A stretch of 17,280 nucleotides of DNA from Bacteroidales bacterium (GCA_030526455.1 JAUNCU010000041.1:1-17280); one strand, 5' to 3'. Shown: positions 6,659-15,429, numbered from the stretch's first letter. The notes: a model not told the origin generated them from the sequence alone. Translations and numbers: made by a program.

Positions 6659-9600
6659 ATGAAACTGAAAGCATTTCTTCTCGCTGCGCTATGCAGCGCC
6701 AGCGCTGTGGCCTTGGCTCAACCTGCCCAAAAGAAGGCCTATGTGGTGTCGAACGCTCACTTCGACACGCAATGGAACTGGGACGTGCAGACGTCGATCA
6801 AGGACTACATCCCCAAGACGCTGAACACCAACCTTTTCCTGCTCAACAAGTATCCTAACTACGTGTTCAACTTCGAGGGCGGCATTAAATACGCCTGGAT
6901 GAAGGAATACTACCCCGACACCTACGAGCGTATCAAGCCCTACGTGAAGAGCGGACGATGGCACATCAGCGGCGCATCGTGGGACGCTACCGACACCAAT
7001 TTACCTAACCCTGAGGCATTTATTCGCAACATCATGCTCGGCCAGCACTTCTACATGAAGGAATTTGGCGTGCTTTCCACCGACATTTTCCTGCCCGACT
7101 GCTTCGGCTTTGGCTACACGCTGCCCACCGTGGCAAAGCACTGCGGCCTCATCGGTTTCTCCACACAGAAACTCCAGTGGCGCTACCGCCCCTTCTACGA
7201 TGGCAAGCGTAAAACGCCATTCGACTTCGGTCTGTGGGAAGGCGTGGACGGCTCTCGCATCATGATGGCGCCCAACGCCCTCGACTACACCTCGCGATGG
7301 AGCACGGCTAAGCGTATGCTAAAGGAACTCGACTTATATGCCTCCAACAACCCCTTCGGCACCGTATATCGCTACTACGGCACTGGCGACACGGGCGGTT
7401 CGCCCACTATCGGATCGGTGCGTTCGCTGGAAGAAGCCCTGAAAGACGGCGGCGACCTGCAGGTGATTAGCGCCACCAGCGACCAACTCTTCAAGGACTA
7501 TCTCCCCTTTGAGGCGCACCCCGAATTGCCCGTCTACAAGGGCGAACTGCTGATGGACGTGCACGGCACGGGCTGCTACACCTCGCAGGCGGCGATGAAA
7601 CTCTTCAACCGCCGCAACGAACTCGTGGCCCTCGCTGCCGAACGTGCTGCTTCGGTGGCCCACTGGATGGGTGCTGTACCCTACCCTTCCACCACGCTCG
7701 ACGAGGCTTGGAAGCGATTCGTGTGGCACCAGTTCCACGACGACCTCACCGGCACCAGCATCCCACGCGCCTACGAATTTTCGTGGAACGACGAGATCAT
7801 CTCGCTCAAGCAGTTTGCTAATGTGCTCACCACCTCGGTCGACGCCGTAAGCCGCCGCCTCAACACACAAGTGAGCGGCACGCCTGTGGTGCTCTACAAC
7901 CCTTCTTCAGCCATGGCTAGCGAAGCCGTGGAAGCGGAAATCGCTACCGCAAAAGCGGTGAAGGGCGTGACCGTGACCAATGAGCAAGGCAAGCGCGTGA
8001 AGGCGCAAGTGGTGAGCAGCGAAGCGGGCAAAACGCGCATCGTGATCGACGCCACCGTGCCTGCACTGGGTTATGCCGTGTACGACGTGCGCACCACCGC
8101 CGGCACCTTCGCTACCGCCACAAGCCAAGCCAATGCCATCGAAAACAGCGTCTACAGCCTGCGCCTCGACGCTAACGGCGACATCTGCTCGCTCATCGAC
8201 AAGCGCTGCGGCAAGCAACTCGTGGCCGAGGGCAAGGCGCTGCGATTGGCGCTCTTCACCTCTAACATGTCCACCAACTGGCCCGCATGGGAAATCCGCA
8301 AGAAGGAAATCGACAAGGAGCCACAAAGCATCACTGGCGCCGAAATCGCTCTGGTGGAAAACGGCGCGATGCGCAAGGCGCTGAAGGTGACCCGCAAATT
8401 TGGCAACTCTGCCATCACTCAATACATCCGCCTCTACGAGGGCGCGCAAGCCGACCGCATCGACATCAGTTGCGACGTGGACTGGCAGGAGAAAAACGCG
8501 CTGCTGAAGGCCGAATTCCCGCTTTCGGTGAGCAATCCTAACGCTACCTACGACCTGGGCATCGGCGCCGTGGAGCGCGGCAACAACACCGACCTCGCCT
8601 ATGAGGTGTTCGCCCACCAGTGGACCGATCTCACCAATGCCGACGGCTCCTATGGCGTGGCAGTGCTCAACGACTGCAAATATGGCTGCGACAAACCCGC
8701 CGACAACACCATTCGCCTCACCCTGCTCCACACTCCCGGCGTGAAGGGTAATTACCAGTACCAAGGCGTGCAAGACCACGGCCGTCACCACTTTACCTAC
8801 TCGATTGTGGGCCATAGCGGTTCTTACCAAGACGCTGGCGTGGTGGCGAAAGCCGAAGCCCTCAACCAGGGCATCAAGGCCTTTGTGGCACCTAAGCACA
8901 AGGGCGACCTGGGCAAGGCCTACTCGTTCGCCTCGTCGAGCAACCCCAATGTGGTGCTCAAGGCGCTGAAGAAGGCCGAAGACTGCGCCGACGAATATGT
9001 GGTGCGCTTCTTCGAAACCTCGGGCAAGGGCGAACAGCGTGCCGATTTCACCTTCTGCGCACCCATCGCCGAAGCACAGGAAATCAACGGCATCGAGCAG
9101 CCCGTGGGCGCAGCCACTGCATCGGGCAATGTACTGAGCGTGAAGGTGCCCGCTTTCGGCATCAAGTCGTATAAAGTGAAACTGGCCAAGGCACAAGGCA
9201 ACAGCGCTATGCTGGCGCAACAGCCCATCGCACTGCCGCTCAACCACACCGCCTGCAACTACAACGCCTTCCACACCTCGTCGAACTTCGACGGACGCGG
9301 ACACGCCTATGCGGCTGAAATTTGGCCCGAAGAGGTGAACTATGGCGGCGTGAACTTCCGCCTCGGATCGGCCGACGGCCTCAACGCCCTGCGCTGCGAC
9401 AGCCAGAAGGTGGAACTCCCCGCTGGCTTCAACCGCATCTACCTGCTCGCTGCCGCCATTGGCAACGACGTGAAGACCACCTTGAAATTCAACGGCGAGA
9501 AAATCAAAACCACCGAAGTGGAAATCATCGTGCCTTCCTACACCGGCTTCGTGGGCCAGTGGGGACACTACGGCCAGAGCGAGAGTTACATGAAGCCCGC

Positions 9601-10264
9601 CGAAGTGGCATTCGTGGGCACTCACCGCCACCACATGACCAAGGGCGACAAGCCTTACGAATTCACCTACATGCACATGATTCCCGTCGATGTGCCCGCT
9701 GGAGCCACCTCGCTCACACTGCCTGTCGATGTGCAGCCTCGCATCTTCGCCGCCACTGCAGTGGCCGATCCACAAGGCATGCTCAAGCCCGCCACCGACA
9801 TTATGCGCGCTGGCCTCCCACTGAGGGAAATGGACAACAGCGGCCAGAAGGCCAACCTGCTTGAAGGCAAGCCCTGCATTGAGCGCACTGGCGAAGTGAA
9901 CCAAAACGAGCGAGCCGAATGCGCCGTCGATGGCGACGTAGACACCAAGTGGTGCGACGCCGGCGAAGCCCCACACAAATACATCGCATTCGACCTGGGC
10001 AAAGTCACCACCATCAGCGAGTGGAAAGTGCTTCACGCCACCCTCGAAAGCCTCGCCTACACCACCAAGGAATACTGCCTGCAGGTGAAGGAGAACATCG
10101 ACGACGAGTGGACCACCGTCGACCAGGTGTCGGAAAACAGCGAAATCGAGACCCTGCGCGCCCTCCCCACCGAGGTGAAAGCACGCTACGTGCGCCTCTA
10201 CGTGAGCAAGGCCACCCAATTCGACGCCCCAGTGACCCGCATCTACGAATTCGCGGTCTACTAA
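6659..10264 (+). CDS. Secreted GH38 alpha-mannosidase with C-terminal F5/8C domain
   Basis: A 1201-residue exported enzyme. The signal peptide spans 1-20 (VALA then QPAQ). The GH38 catalytic barrel begins at once: H34-F-D36-TQW zinc site, nucleophile D147 in FLPDCFGFGY, and H360 in HQFHDDLTGTS as the fourth metal ligand. The beta-sandwich domains of the family follow (about 410-1050, exact borders not visible). The end (about 1065-1201) looks like an F5/8 type C (discoidin) domain, with AVDGDVDTKWCD, FDLGKVTTISEW and RYVRLYV, and is probably a carbohydrate-binding module. It should remove alpha-linked mannose from glycans in the periplasm or at the surface. There is no SusC/SusD pair nearby, so this is not a standard polysaccharide utilisation locus. 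It probably shares an operon with the amidase. Confidence 0.95.
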   Translation: MKLKAFLLAALCSASAVALAQPAQKKAYVVSNAHFDTQWNWDVQTSIKDYIPKTLNTNLFLLNKYPNYVFNFEGGIKYAWMKEYYPDTYERIKPYVKSGRWHISGASWDATDTNLPNPEAFIRNIMLGQHFYMKEFGVLSTDIFLPDCFGFGYTLPTVAKHCGLIGFSTQKLQWRYRPFYDGKRKTPFDFGLWEGVDGSRIMMAPNALDYTSRWSTAKRMLKELDLYASNNPFGTVYRYYGTGDTGGSPTIGSVRSLEEALKDGGDLQVISATSDQLFKDYLPFEAHPELPVYKGELLMDVHGTGCYTSQAAMKLFNRRNELVALAAERAASVAHWMGAVPYPSTTLDEAWKRFVWHQFHDDLTGTSIPRAYEFSWNDEIISLKQFANVLTTSVDAVSRRLNTQVSGTPVVLYNPSSAMASEAVEAEIATAKAVKGVTVTNEQGKRVKAQVVSSEAGKTRIVIDATVPALGYAVYDVRTTAGTFATATSQANAIENSVYSLRLDANGDICSLIDKRCGKQLVAEGKALRLALFTSNMSTNWPAWEIRKKEIDKEPQSITGAEIALVENGAMRKALKVTRKFGNSAITQYIRLYEGAQADRIDISCDVDWQEKNALLKAEFPLSVSNPNATYDLGIGAVERGNNTDLAYEVFAHQWTDLTNADGSYGVAVLNDCKYGCDKPADNTIRLTLLHTPGVKGNYQYQGVQDHGRHHFTYSIVGHSGSYQDAGVVAKAEALNQGIKAFVAPKHKGDLGKAYSFASSSNPNVVLKALKKAEDCADEYVVRFFETSGKGEQRADFTFCAPIAEAQEINGIEQPVGAATASGNVLSVKVPAFGIKSYKVKLAKAQGNSAMLAQQPIALPLNHTACNYNAFHTSSNFDGRGHAYAAEIWPEEVNYGGVNFRLGSADGLNALRCDSQKVELPAGFNRIYLLAAAIGNDVKTTLKFNGEKIKTTEVEIIVPSYTGFVGQWGHYGQSESYMKPAEVAFVGTHRHHMTKGDKPYEFTYMHMIPVDVPAGATSLTLPVDVQPRIFAATAVADPQGMLKPATDIMRAGLPLREMDNSGQKANLLEGKPCIERTGEVNQNERAECAVDGDVDTKWCDAGEAPHKYIAFDLGKVTTISEWKVLHATLESLAYTTKEYCLQVKENIDDEWTTVDQVSENSEIETLRALPTEVKARYVRLYVSKATQFDAPVTRIYEFAVY

Positions 10265-10321
10265 CGATTGGCGATGGCGTGCGCGCGCGTCGGGCAAAAT
10301 GGCGAAACCGTGCGATGATGA

Positions 10322-10352
10322 TTGCACACGTGCGCGCAATGGTGTAACTTTG
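10322..10352 (+). promoter_or_regulatory. Promoter of the small membrane protein gene
   Basis: TTG (10322-10324), 20 bases, TAACTTTG (10345-10352). The ATG at 10358 is only 5 bases past the box, so transcription should start at or within a base or two of the start codon. Confidence 0.7.
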
Positions 10353-10357
10353 CGGTG

Positions 10358-10606
10358 ATGAAAATAAAACAGATTCTATCGCGATTGAGTTTCCGCACGG
10401 GCGTCATCGTGCTCGCCCTGTGCATTCCATGCTACATCGCCTCCTTTGCCCAAATGGCCCTCCCCATCTCGGCCACGGCAAAGGGCGTGCTATGGGTAGT
10501 GCTCTTCGGCATGGCAAAAACCTTCCAGTACGGCGGCCTAGCCATTCTAGGAGCAGAAGGCTGGAAACGCCTAAAAGCCCACCTAAAGCGCAAGAAAGCA
10601 AAATAA
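10358..10606 (+). CDS. Small two-helix inner-membrane protein
   Basis: An 82-residue protein, taking the MKIK start. The upstream methionine in the same frame (10322) overlaps the -33 element and is rejected. It has two likely membrane helices (about 14-34 and 43-65) joined by a short loop with ALPISATAKG, and a strongly basic C-terminus (KRLKAHLKRKKAK) that should stay in the cytoplasm, giving both ends inside. I recognise the general look of a small conserved Bacteroidales membrane protein but no function. It ends in the bidirectional terminator at 10605-10645. The promoter placement suggests a leaderless mRNA. Confidence 0.8.
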   Translation: MKIKQILSRLSFRTGVIVLALCIPCYIASFAQMALPISATAKGVLWVVLFGMAKTFQYGGLAILGAEGWKRLKAHLKRKKAK

Positions 10607-10645
10607 AATCAGCCGCCCCCTTGGATTAAGGGGACGGCTGATTTT
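10605..10645. terminator. Bidirectional hairpin terminator between convergent genes
   Basis: Two 16-base arms (10605-10620 and 10630-10645) pair with a single mismatch around a 9-base loop. On the plus strand the stem ends in TTTT; on the minus strand it runs into a T-rich tract. It separates the small membrane protein gene from the ATPase module. Confidence 0.88.
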
Positions 10646-10653
10646 CTATTATT

Positions 10654-11244
10654 TCACTCATGGTCGCTAAACCATTGTTTCGCCAGTTCTTGATCCATAT
10701 TGCCGTCGGGCTGCCTCAGAGATTGCACTTCCTCGCGAGGAACGAATGCCACAATCAGGTGATTTTCGAGTGCCGACTCCTCGTTAAAGACTTTGATATT
10801 GGAATCCCTCAGATTCCACTTTTTCACCTCTTCTTTCAGCGCCACGCGCAAGGCATCGATAAGTCCTAAAAGCCAATCCCACTTGTGGCCGTGAACAATA
10901 AGGTAAATCTTGTAGGTGTCGGTGGGAAGTTGAGCAAGTTGCAAATTGATGGGCAACCGTAGAAATGCCGCTTCGCCGTGCTCCTTGTTTTTGATGTCGT
11001 TAAACAGCCGAAGAGAATGGGCAAACTTCTGGCGAATGTCGGATATAAAATGATTAAATTTCTCTTCATTGTCGATGCGAGGTGCCGAAGATTTAGCCTC
11101 AACCAATGCCACATTTTCGCTAATGAGCACCACACATTCGCAAGCCTTTATACCCTTTGTGGCTTTTGCCAACTCGTCGTCTTCTATGCGGAAGATATCA
11201 TCGTCGGCAAAACTGAACTTCATAAACGATTCGTAGAATTCCAT
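10654..11244 (-). CDS. Small protein with E-x-K nuclease-like motif, partner of ATPase
   Basis: A 196-residue soluble protein of no family that I recognise. The most telling segment is a hydrophobic strand followed by VALVEAKSSAP (E49-x-K51), which is what the core of a PD-(D/E)XK nuclease looks like; E43 six residues earlier may be the other acid. A second hydrophobic strand (KIYLIVHGHKWDWL, about 112-125) and a helix follow, and the C-terminus is acidic. The nuclease idea is inference; the fold needs checking. Its gene starts 3 bases after the ATPase stop codon, so the two are translated together and probably act as a pair. Confidence 0.75.
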   Translation of the reverse strand: MEFYESFMKFSFADDDIFRIEDDELAKATKGIKACECVVLISENVALVEAKSSAPRIDNEEKFNHFISDIRQKFAHSLRLFNDIKNKEHGEAAFLRLPINLQLAQLPTDTYKIYLIVHGHKWDWLLGLIDALRVALKEEVKKWNLRDSNIKVFNEESALENHLIVAFVPREEVQSLRQPDGNMDQELAKQWFSDHE

Positions 11245-11247
11245 GTT

Positions 11248-12249
11248 CTAAAGGCTGATTTCGTCTTTATACAGATTGATTGACTCGGCAATGATAGGGT
11301 TTTGCGGCATCTCATTCTGCAAGTCGCCAACGCTACACTCGCCTTGGTCAAACGAAAGTACCGGCACACTCATCTGCTGGCGATGGGCCATAATATACAG
11401 CCGCTTGATCACAAAATAGGAATGAGACGCAATGAAGAATTGCACACCACTCTTCGCAAGTATTAAAATGGCGTCAAGCAACTTGGTGATAAGCGAAGGA
11501 TGAAGGTTTGCCTCTATCTCGTCGATGATGATTACCGATTCACTGTCAAGATAATGATTGCCCAGAAGAAGGTCGAGAATCGAGAGTTTCTTTACACCTT
11601 CAGAAGTGGAGGCAATTTCATAGATTCTGCGACTATTGTCACGGAATTGCCACTCTTTCTTATCGTCGTTGTACTCAAGTCGTCCATCCACCATCTCTTT
11701 CACCGCATCGCGAGCAGCGGAGAAGGAATTGTAATTCTTCCCTTTTTGTGTGCGGTTCAGCGCTTTGGCAAGGTCGCAATATGGCTCCTCAAAACCAAAT
11801 CTATTTTCATCACGGGCTTCAAGAATGATGTCGCGTATGGAAAGAATTTCTTTGGCTGGAATGAAAATGCTATTGGACGAGCGTGGAGCAAAAGTGTTTG
11901 TCTCCACCGTTGCCTGCTTTGTGGTCTTATGTCCTATTGTATACGTCAACTCTTCATCCTTGTCGGTAGCGAGAGAAAACACATGCTGCACTTCACCTTT
12001 TCTTACAATATTCCCAAGGTCAGAGGTCTGGAATGTCCAATAGAGTTTTTCCGACAGTATCTCCTTGTCGCTACGGTTCTCTTTGCCACGGCGATAGGTT
12101 TCCACAGTTTTTATTGCAGAAAATAGCGCTTTTAGCAAGAAGGTCTTCCCCGATTGATTGGGGCCAATAATCAGATTTATGGCACCAAGGTTGTCGGCTT
12201 TCACTTCTCGGATTGCTCCAAGGTTAGATGTGTGGATTGAACTTATCAT
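11248..12249 (-). CDS. ABC-type AAA ATPase (AAA_15/AAA_21 group)
   Basis: Taking the second ATG, a 333-residue protein. It has Walker A GPNQSGKT (29-36), an ABC-like signature in the STSEGVKKLSILDLLL stretch (about 214-229), Walker B VIIIDEIEANLHP (about 239-251) and a switch histidine in FIASHS (H276). This is the minimal head form of OLD/AAA_15/AAA_21 ATPases, with a short helical insert in place of a long coiled coil. Such ATPases power nucleases or toxins in several phage-defence systems (for example PARIS, Septu, AbiL). An alternative start at 12300 adds 17 residues; I prefer 12249 because the family usually begins with a few residues and then this IHTSNLGAI strand. The next gene follows after 3 bases. 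Confidence 0.85.
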   Translation of the reverse strand: MISSIHTSNLGAIREVKADNLGAINLIIGPNQSGKTFLLKALFSAIKTVETYRRGKENRSDKEILSEKLYWTFQTSDLGNIVRKGEVQHVFSLATDKDEELTYTIGHKTTKQATVETNTFAPRSSNSIFIPAKEILSIRDIILEARDENRFGFEEPYCDLAKALNRTQKGKNYNSFSAARDAVKEMVDGRLEYNDDKKEWQFRDNSRRIYEIASTSEGVKKLSILDLLLGNHYLDSESVIIIDEIEANLHPSLITKLLDAILILAKSGVQFFIASHSYFVIKRLYIMAHRQQMSVPVLSFDQGECSVGDLQNEMPQNPIIAESINLYKDEISL

Positions 12250-12317
12250 ATTTTTAACAATGTATTGACTGTTGCGTAACCTTATGGCATCAAACAACAT
12301 TCCTTCGTATTACAATA

Positions 12318-12347
12318 CAAAATTATATGTTTTGTTCGTTTTCCCAA
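12318..12347 (-). promoter_or_regulatory. Promoter of the ATPase/E-x-K module
   Basis: On the minus strand: TTG (12345-12347), 19 bases, TAATTTTG (12318-12325), a full consensus match. Transcription should start near 12312, just ahead of the alternative ATG at 12300, so both possible start codons lie on the mRNA. Confidence 0.75.
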
Positions 12348-12392
12348 AAGAATTTGAAAATTTTGTAGGTTTTCCACCTGCTTTCACTCTCT

Positions 12393-12407
12393 GCTCAATG
12401 ATTGAGC
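12393..12407. repeat. Perfect 15-base dyad upstream of the ATPase promoter
   Basis: GCTCAATGATTGAGC has 7-base arms that are exact reverse complements around one central base. It lies between the ATPase promoter and the receptor-gene terminator. It could be an operator for the module or part of the terminator region. Confidence 0.5.
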
Positions 12408-12412
12408 ACAAA

Positions 12413-12460
12413 AAAGCCACCCATCCCAGTCTTTAAGCAGGCCTGGGAGGGGGCGGCTTT
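12413..12460 (-). terminator. Terminator after the TonB receptor gene
   Basis: Arms 12413-12429 and 12443-12460 pair over about 16 positions with one mismatch or bulge, rich in G and C. On the minus strand the stem is followed by a run of T. It lies about 50 bases past the stop codon of the receptor gene. Confidence 0.8.
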
Positions 12461-12508
12461 CATTATTACATTATTATTATGGTGAAATGGATGTGTATGT
12501 GTGGCTGT

Positions 12509-14587
12509 TTATCCTTTGAAGTGCAACTTCAGGCCCACTACCAGCATTCGGCCTGGGGAGTAGAGTGCGTGGCGTATGGTGTCGTGGTCGATGCGGGTGT
12601 CTTTTTTGTTGAATATGTTTTCCACGCCGAGGCTGGGCATGATGCTCAGGTGTCGCGACACGTCGAAGGTGTGGGTGGAGTTGAGGCTCCAGATGCCGTA
12701 GCCGGGGGCGTCTTCGTAGTCGGGGTAGTAGGTCTTGCTTTGCACGCGGCCGTTGAGGTTGAGGTTGAGCGTGTAGCGCTGCCACGTCTGGTTGTAGTTG
12801 AGCGCCAGGGTGCCGCTGTGGCGCACCGATCGCTCGAGGTTCTGCCACTCGCCCGCGGCCGTCTTGGTGCGCGCATGGGTGAAGGCATAACTGCCCGTGG
12901 CCGAAAGACCGTCGACGATGTTCACACTGGCGTTCACCTGAATGCCTTTCACCGCGCCCTTGTCGCTATTCACGTAGTGGTTATACGACGAGAGTTTCTC
13001 GGCTTGGGCGGGTGTCATTTCGGGGAACTCCTGGAGTAACTGGGCGCGGATGGCGTCGTCCACGGTGTGCTTTTCCTTGATAATCATGTCGTCGATGAAG
13101 TTGAGGTAGCCCATCACCATCACCGAGAATGTGCGGTTGCTGTATTCGGCGCTCAGCGAGGCGTAGTTGCTCTTTTCGGCTTTCAGCGCCTTGTTGCCGA
13201 AGGTGATCACGGGGCGGCCAGCCATGATTTTGAAGTAGTGGTAGTAGAGTTCGTCGAGCCCTGGGGCGCGGAAGCCCTGCGAGAAGGCGGCACGAATGCG
13301 AAGATTGCCGGGGGCATACATCAGTGCCACTTTAGGGGTGAAATTGTTGCCAAACGCCTGGTGGCGGGTGTAGCGAAGGCCGATGGTGGCCGAGAGGTTG
13401 CGCCACAGGCGGGTGTCGTGCTGGGCATAGGCGGCCCAGGTGAAGGCGTGGTTGTCGACATCGCCCGCAGTAGCCACCAGGAAGTCGTTGCGATAGTCCA
13501 CGCCCACGATGGTGGTGGCGCTGCCATAGAGGTTGAAAATGCCTTTCAGTTCGCCTTCGTAATATTTTTGGTTCTTACTTTTCACATAGTCGCCCTGCTT
13601 GTAATTGCCCGATGGCGTGTCGTAGATGTTGCCGTAGGCGTAATCGTCGGCCACGAAATCGAGTTGCAGCGTGTGGCGATTGAAGCGGTATTTACCGCCC
13701 GCCTCCCATCGCCAGCCCTCGCTGCGCATATCGTAGGCCGATCCGCCCACGATGCCCTCCACTGGCTCGGGGCGCTGGGTGCGACGCCATGAGTAGGCAC
13801 CGCCGGCGAAAAGCGAGAGTTTGTCGCGCAGGTCGTAGGTGAAGCGCTGGCTGGCCACATTGGAGGTGAAGCCCACGAAGAGAGGGTCGATGGTTTCCAC
13901 AGCCTCGCCCGTTTTTGAGTCGATGGTGTAGCGATTGTTTTGATAACTGTCGGCAGCGTCGTGGCTGAAGGCGGTGTGTGAACCGAAACCCTTGGCGCTG
14001 ATGTCGACATTAGCCGCCTGTGTCCACTGGCCCTTGCCCGAAACGCGGCTATTGGTAGTCACCGAGATGAGTTGGTCGGTGGGCTGGTCGGTGATGATGT
14101 TGATCACGCCGCCTATGGCATCGGAGCCGTAGAGCGACGAAGCCGCGCCGTCGAGCACCTCGATGCGCCTGATGCTGCCCACGTTGATGCGGCCGAGGTC
14201 GATGTTGCCCGAAATGTCGCCTATGAGTTTCTTGCCGTTCACCAGCACGAGCACATATTTGTTGCCCAACCCGTTGAGGCGCAGATAGGAGCCCATGGTG
14301 CTGGGCGAGAACGACACCTGCGGCATGAGTCGCGACATGGCGTCGTGAAAATCGGTGAGTCCAGTTTCCTTGAGCATATTTTTCGAAATCACATGCACGG
14401 GAGTGGTGGACGACTTCAGTTGCTGGCGGTGGCCATTGCCGGTCACTACCACAGGGTTGAGTTCGAATACGCGGTTAAGTGTGTCGCTGTATTCCGATGC
14501 CACCGCCTTGGCTTCGGCGCGCGCGTGGCATGGCACTGCCGCCCCCATGAGGCAAGCGGCGGCTATGGTGAGGTAATTGTATTTCAT
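12509..14587 (-). CDS. TonB-dependent outer-membrane receptor (haem/metal-type)
   Basis: A 692-residue outer-membrane transporter. The signal peptide lies within about 1-25. A TonB-box-like NPVVVT (44-49) precedes the plug domain (about 55-165), with VLVLVNGKK, RIEVLDGAASSLYGSDAIGGVINIIT typical of this family. The rest (about 175-692) is the 22-strand barrel. There is no SusC-type N-terminal extension, so this is the siderophore, haem or cobalamin class and not a glycan importer. The last residues (LKLHFKG) lack the usual final aromatic residue. The start codon overlaps the stop of the CbiK gene (TAATG), so they are translationally coupled. With a CbiK-like partner, haem or another metal tetrapyrrole is the likely cargo, as for IhtA of P. 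gingivalis; this is inference from context. Confidence 0.92.
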   Translation of the reverse strand: MKYNYLTIAAACLMGAAVPCHARAEAKAVASEYSDTLNRVFELNPVVVTGNGHRQQLKSSTTPVHVISKNMLKETGLTDFHDAMSRLMPQVSFSPSTMGSYLRLNGLGNKYVLVLVNGKKLIGDISGNIDLGRINVGSIRRIEVLDGAASSLYGSDAIGGVINIITDQPTDQLISVTTNSRVSGKGQWTQAANVDISAKGFGSHTAFSHDAADSYQNNRYTIDSKTGEAVETIDPLFVGFTSNVASQRFTYDLRDKLSLFAGGAYSWRRTQRPEPVEGIVGGSAYDMRSEGWRWEAGGKYRFNRHTLQLDFVADDYAYGNIYDTPSGNYKQGDYVKSKNQKYYEGELKGIFNLYGSATTIVGVDYRNDFLVATAGDVDNHAFTWAAYAQHDTRLWRNLSATIGLRYTRHQAFGNNFTPKVALMYAPGNLRIRAAFSQGFRAPGLDELYYHYFKIMAGRPVITFGNKALKAEKSNYASLSAEYSNRTFSVMVMGYLNFIDDMIIKEKHTVDDAIRAQLLQEFPEMTPAQAEKLSSYNHYVNSDKGAVKGIQVNASVNIVDGLSATGSYAFTHARTKTAAGEWQNLERSVRHSGTLALNYNQTWQRYTLNLNLNGRVQSKTYYPDYEDAPGYGIWSLNSTHTFDVSRHLSIMPSLGVENIFNKKDTRIDHDTIRHALYSPGRMLVVGLKLHFKG

Positions 14588-15429
14588 TATTTGATGTTTT
14601 TAATTGATTGGTCGATTTTTGAGAGAATGCTTTGCTGGATGGCGGGGATTTCGCCCAGACCTTCGTCGATGAAGCGCACGCTGTAGCCCGCGGCTGAGAG
14701 TGCTTCGCCCCATTCGCCCCTGATGTCGTCGCGGTTATGGTTGCCGGCGATGAAGAGCAGCGGCACCACCGCCACCTTCTTGTGGGGGCTGCGAGCCAGT
14801 TGCGCCATCACATTTTCGAGCGTGGGAAAACCTTCAATGGTGCCCACATGCCAGAGCGGGCGTCCTTCGAGTTGGGCAAGGCAGGCGAGTTGCGAATAGA
14901 TGGCGTTAGCCGGGCTGTCGCTGCCATGACCCACAATCACCACTTGCTCGTCGGCCTGTGGGTGGATGTGCGAGTCGATGACATCGAGCATGCGCCGGCA
15001 GTCGTCCACCGAGTAGAGCAGCGGGAGACCCACTGCCGTGTGTTTAAACTTATCACTATAATTTTTCACTTCATTTTTCACGATATCATTCATCACGCCA
15101 TCGAGCAGCATGGTGGTTTGCACCACAGCATTTTCGCAGCCGCGCGCCACGAGGCTGTCAAGTGCCTGGGCGATGGTGGGTTTGTGGACGCCCTGCTTGG
15201 CGAGTGCCTTGATCACCGCAGCGGCGGCGTAGGCTTCCACCACTTCACAGCCGGCGAATCGCTCGGCGGCCATGGCGTTGATTTTCTCAATAGTGGCTTG
15301 GCGGCTTGCATCGTTACGGGTGCCGTAGTGCACAAGCAGCACGCCTGTTTTCTTTGTGGGGGCGCTCTGGGCGTTTACCGCCCCAGTGCTGATGAGCGCC
15401 GCTACCACGCATACTAATAACTTCAACAT
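14587..15429 (-). CDS. Exported CbiK-type sirohydrochlorin/haem chelatase
   Basis: A 280-residue class II chelatase with a signal peptide (1-20, cut after VNA), so it works in the periplasm. Metal and substrate residues expected for CbiK are present: H168 in VGHGSDS, E199 in GTIEGFP, and H231 in AGNHNRDD. The N-terminal GVLLVHYGTRND is the usual first strand. Cytoplasmic CbiK inserts cobalt during B12 synthesis, but an exported one next to a TonB receptor fits haem or metal-porphyrin use, where relatives such as P. gingivalis IhtB are thought to remove iron from haem. No other cobalamin genes are in the window. It is the first gene of the operon and overlaps the receptor gene by one base. Confidence 0.9.
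   Translation of the reverse strand: MLKLLVCVVAALISTGAVNAQSAPTKKTGVLLVHYGTRNDASRQATIEKINAMAAERFAGCEVVEAYAAAAVIKALAKQGVHKPTIAQALDSLVARGCENAVVQTTMLLDGVMNDIVKNEVKNYSDKFKHTAVGLPLLYSVDDCRRMLDVIDSHIHPQADEQVVIVGHGSDSPANAIYSQLACLAQLEGRPLWHVGTIEGFPTLENVMAQLARSPHKKVAVVPLLFIAGNHNRDDIRGEWGEALSAAGYSVRFIDEGLGEIPAIQQSILSKIDQSIKNIK

Noticed and set aside
7907..10339. An 810-codon open frame antisense to the mannosidase gene
   Set aside because: It mirrors the codon bias of the GH38 gene, has a low-complexity V/H/A/G-rich composition and no recognisable domain. The sense protein is a clear enzyme.
13067..13792. A 241-codon plus-strand frame opposite the TonB receptor gene
   Set aside because: Shadow of the receptor gene; no start context or domain.
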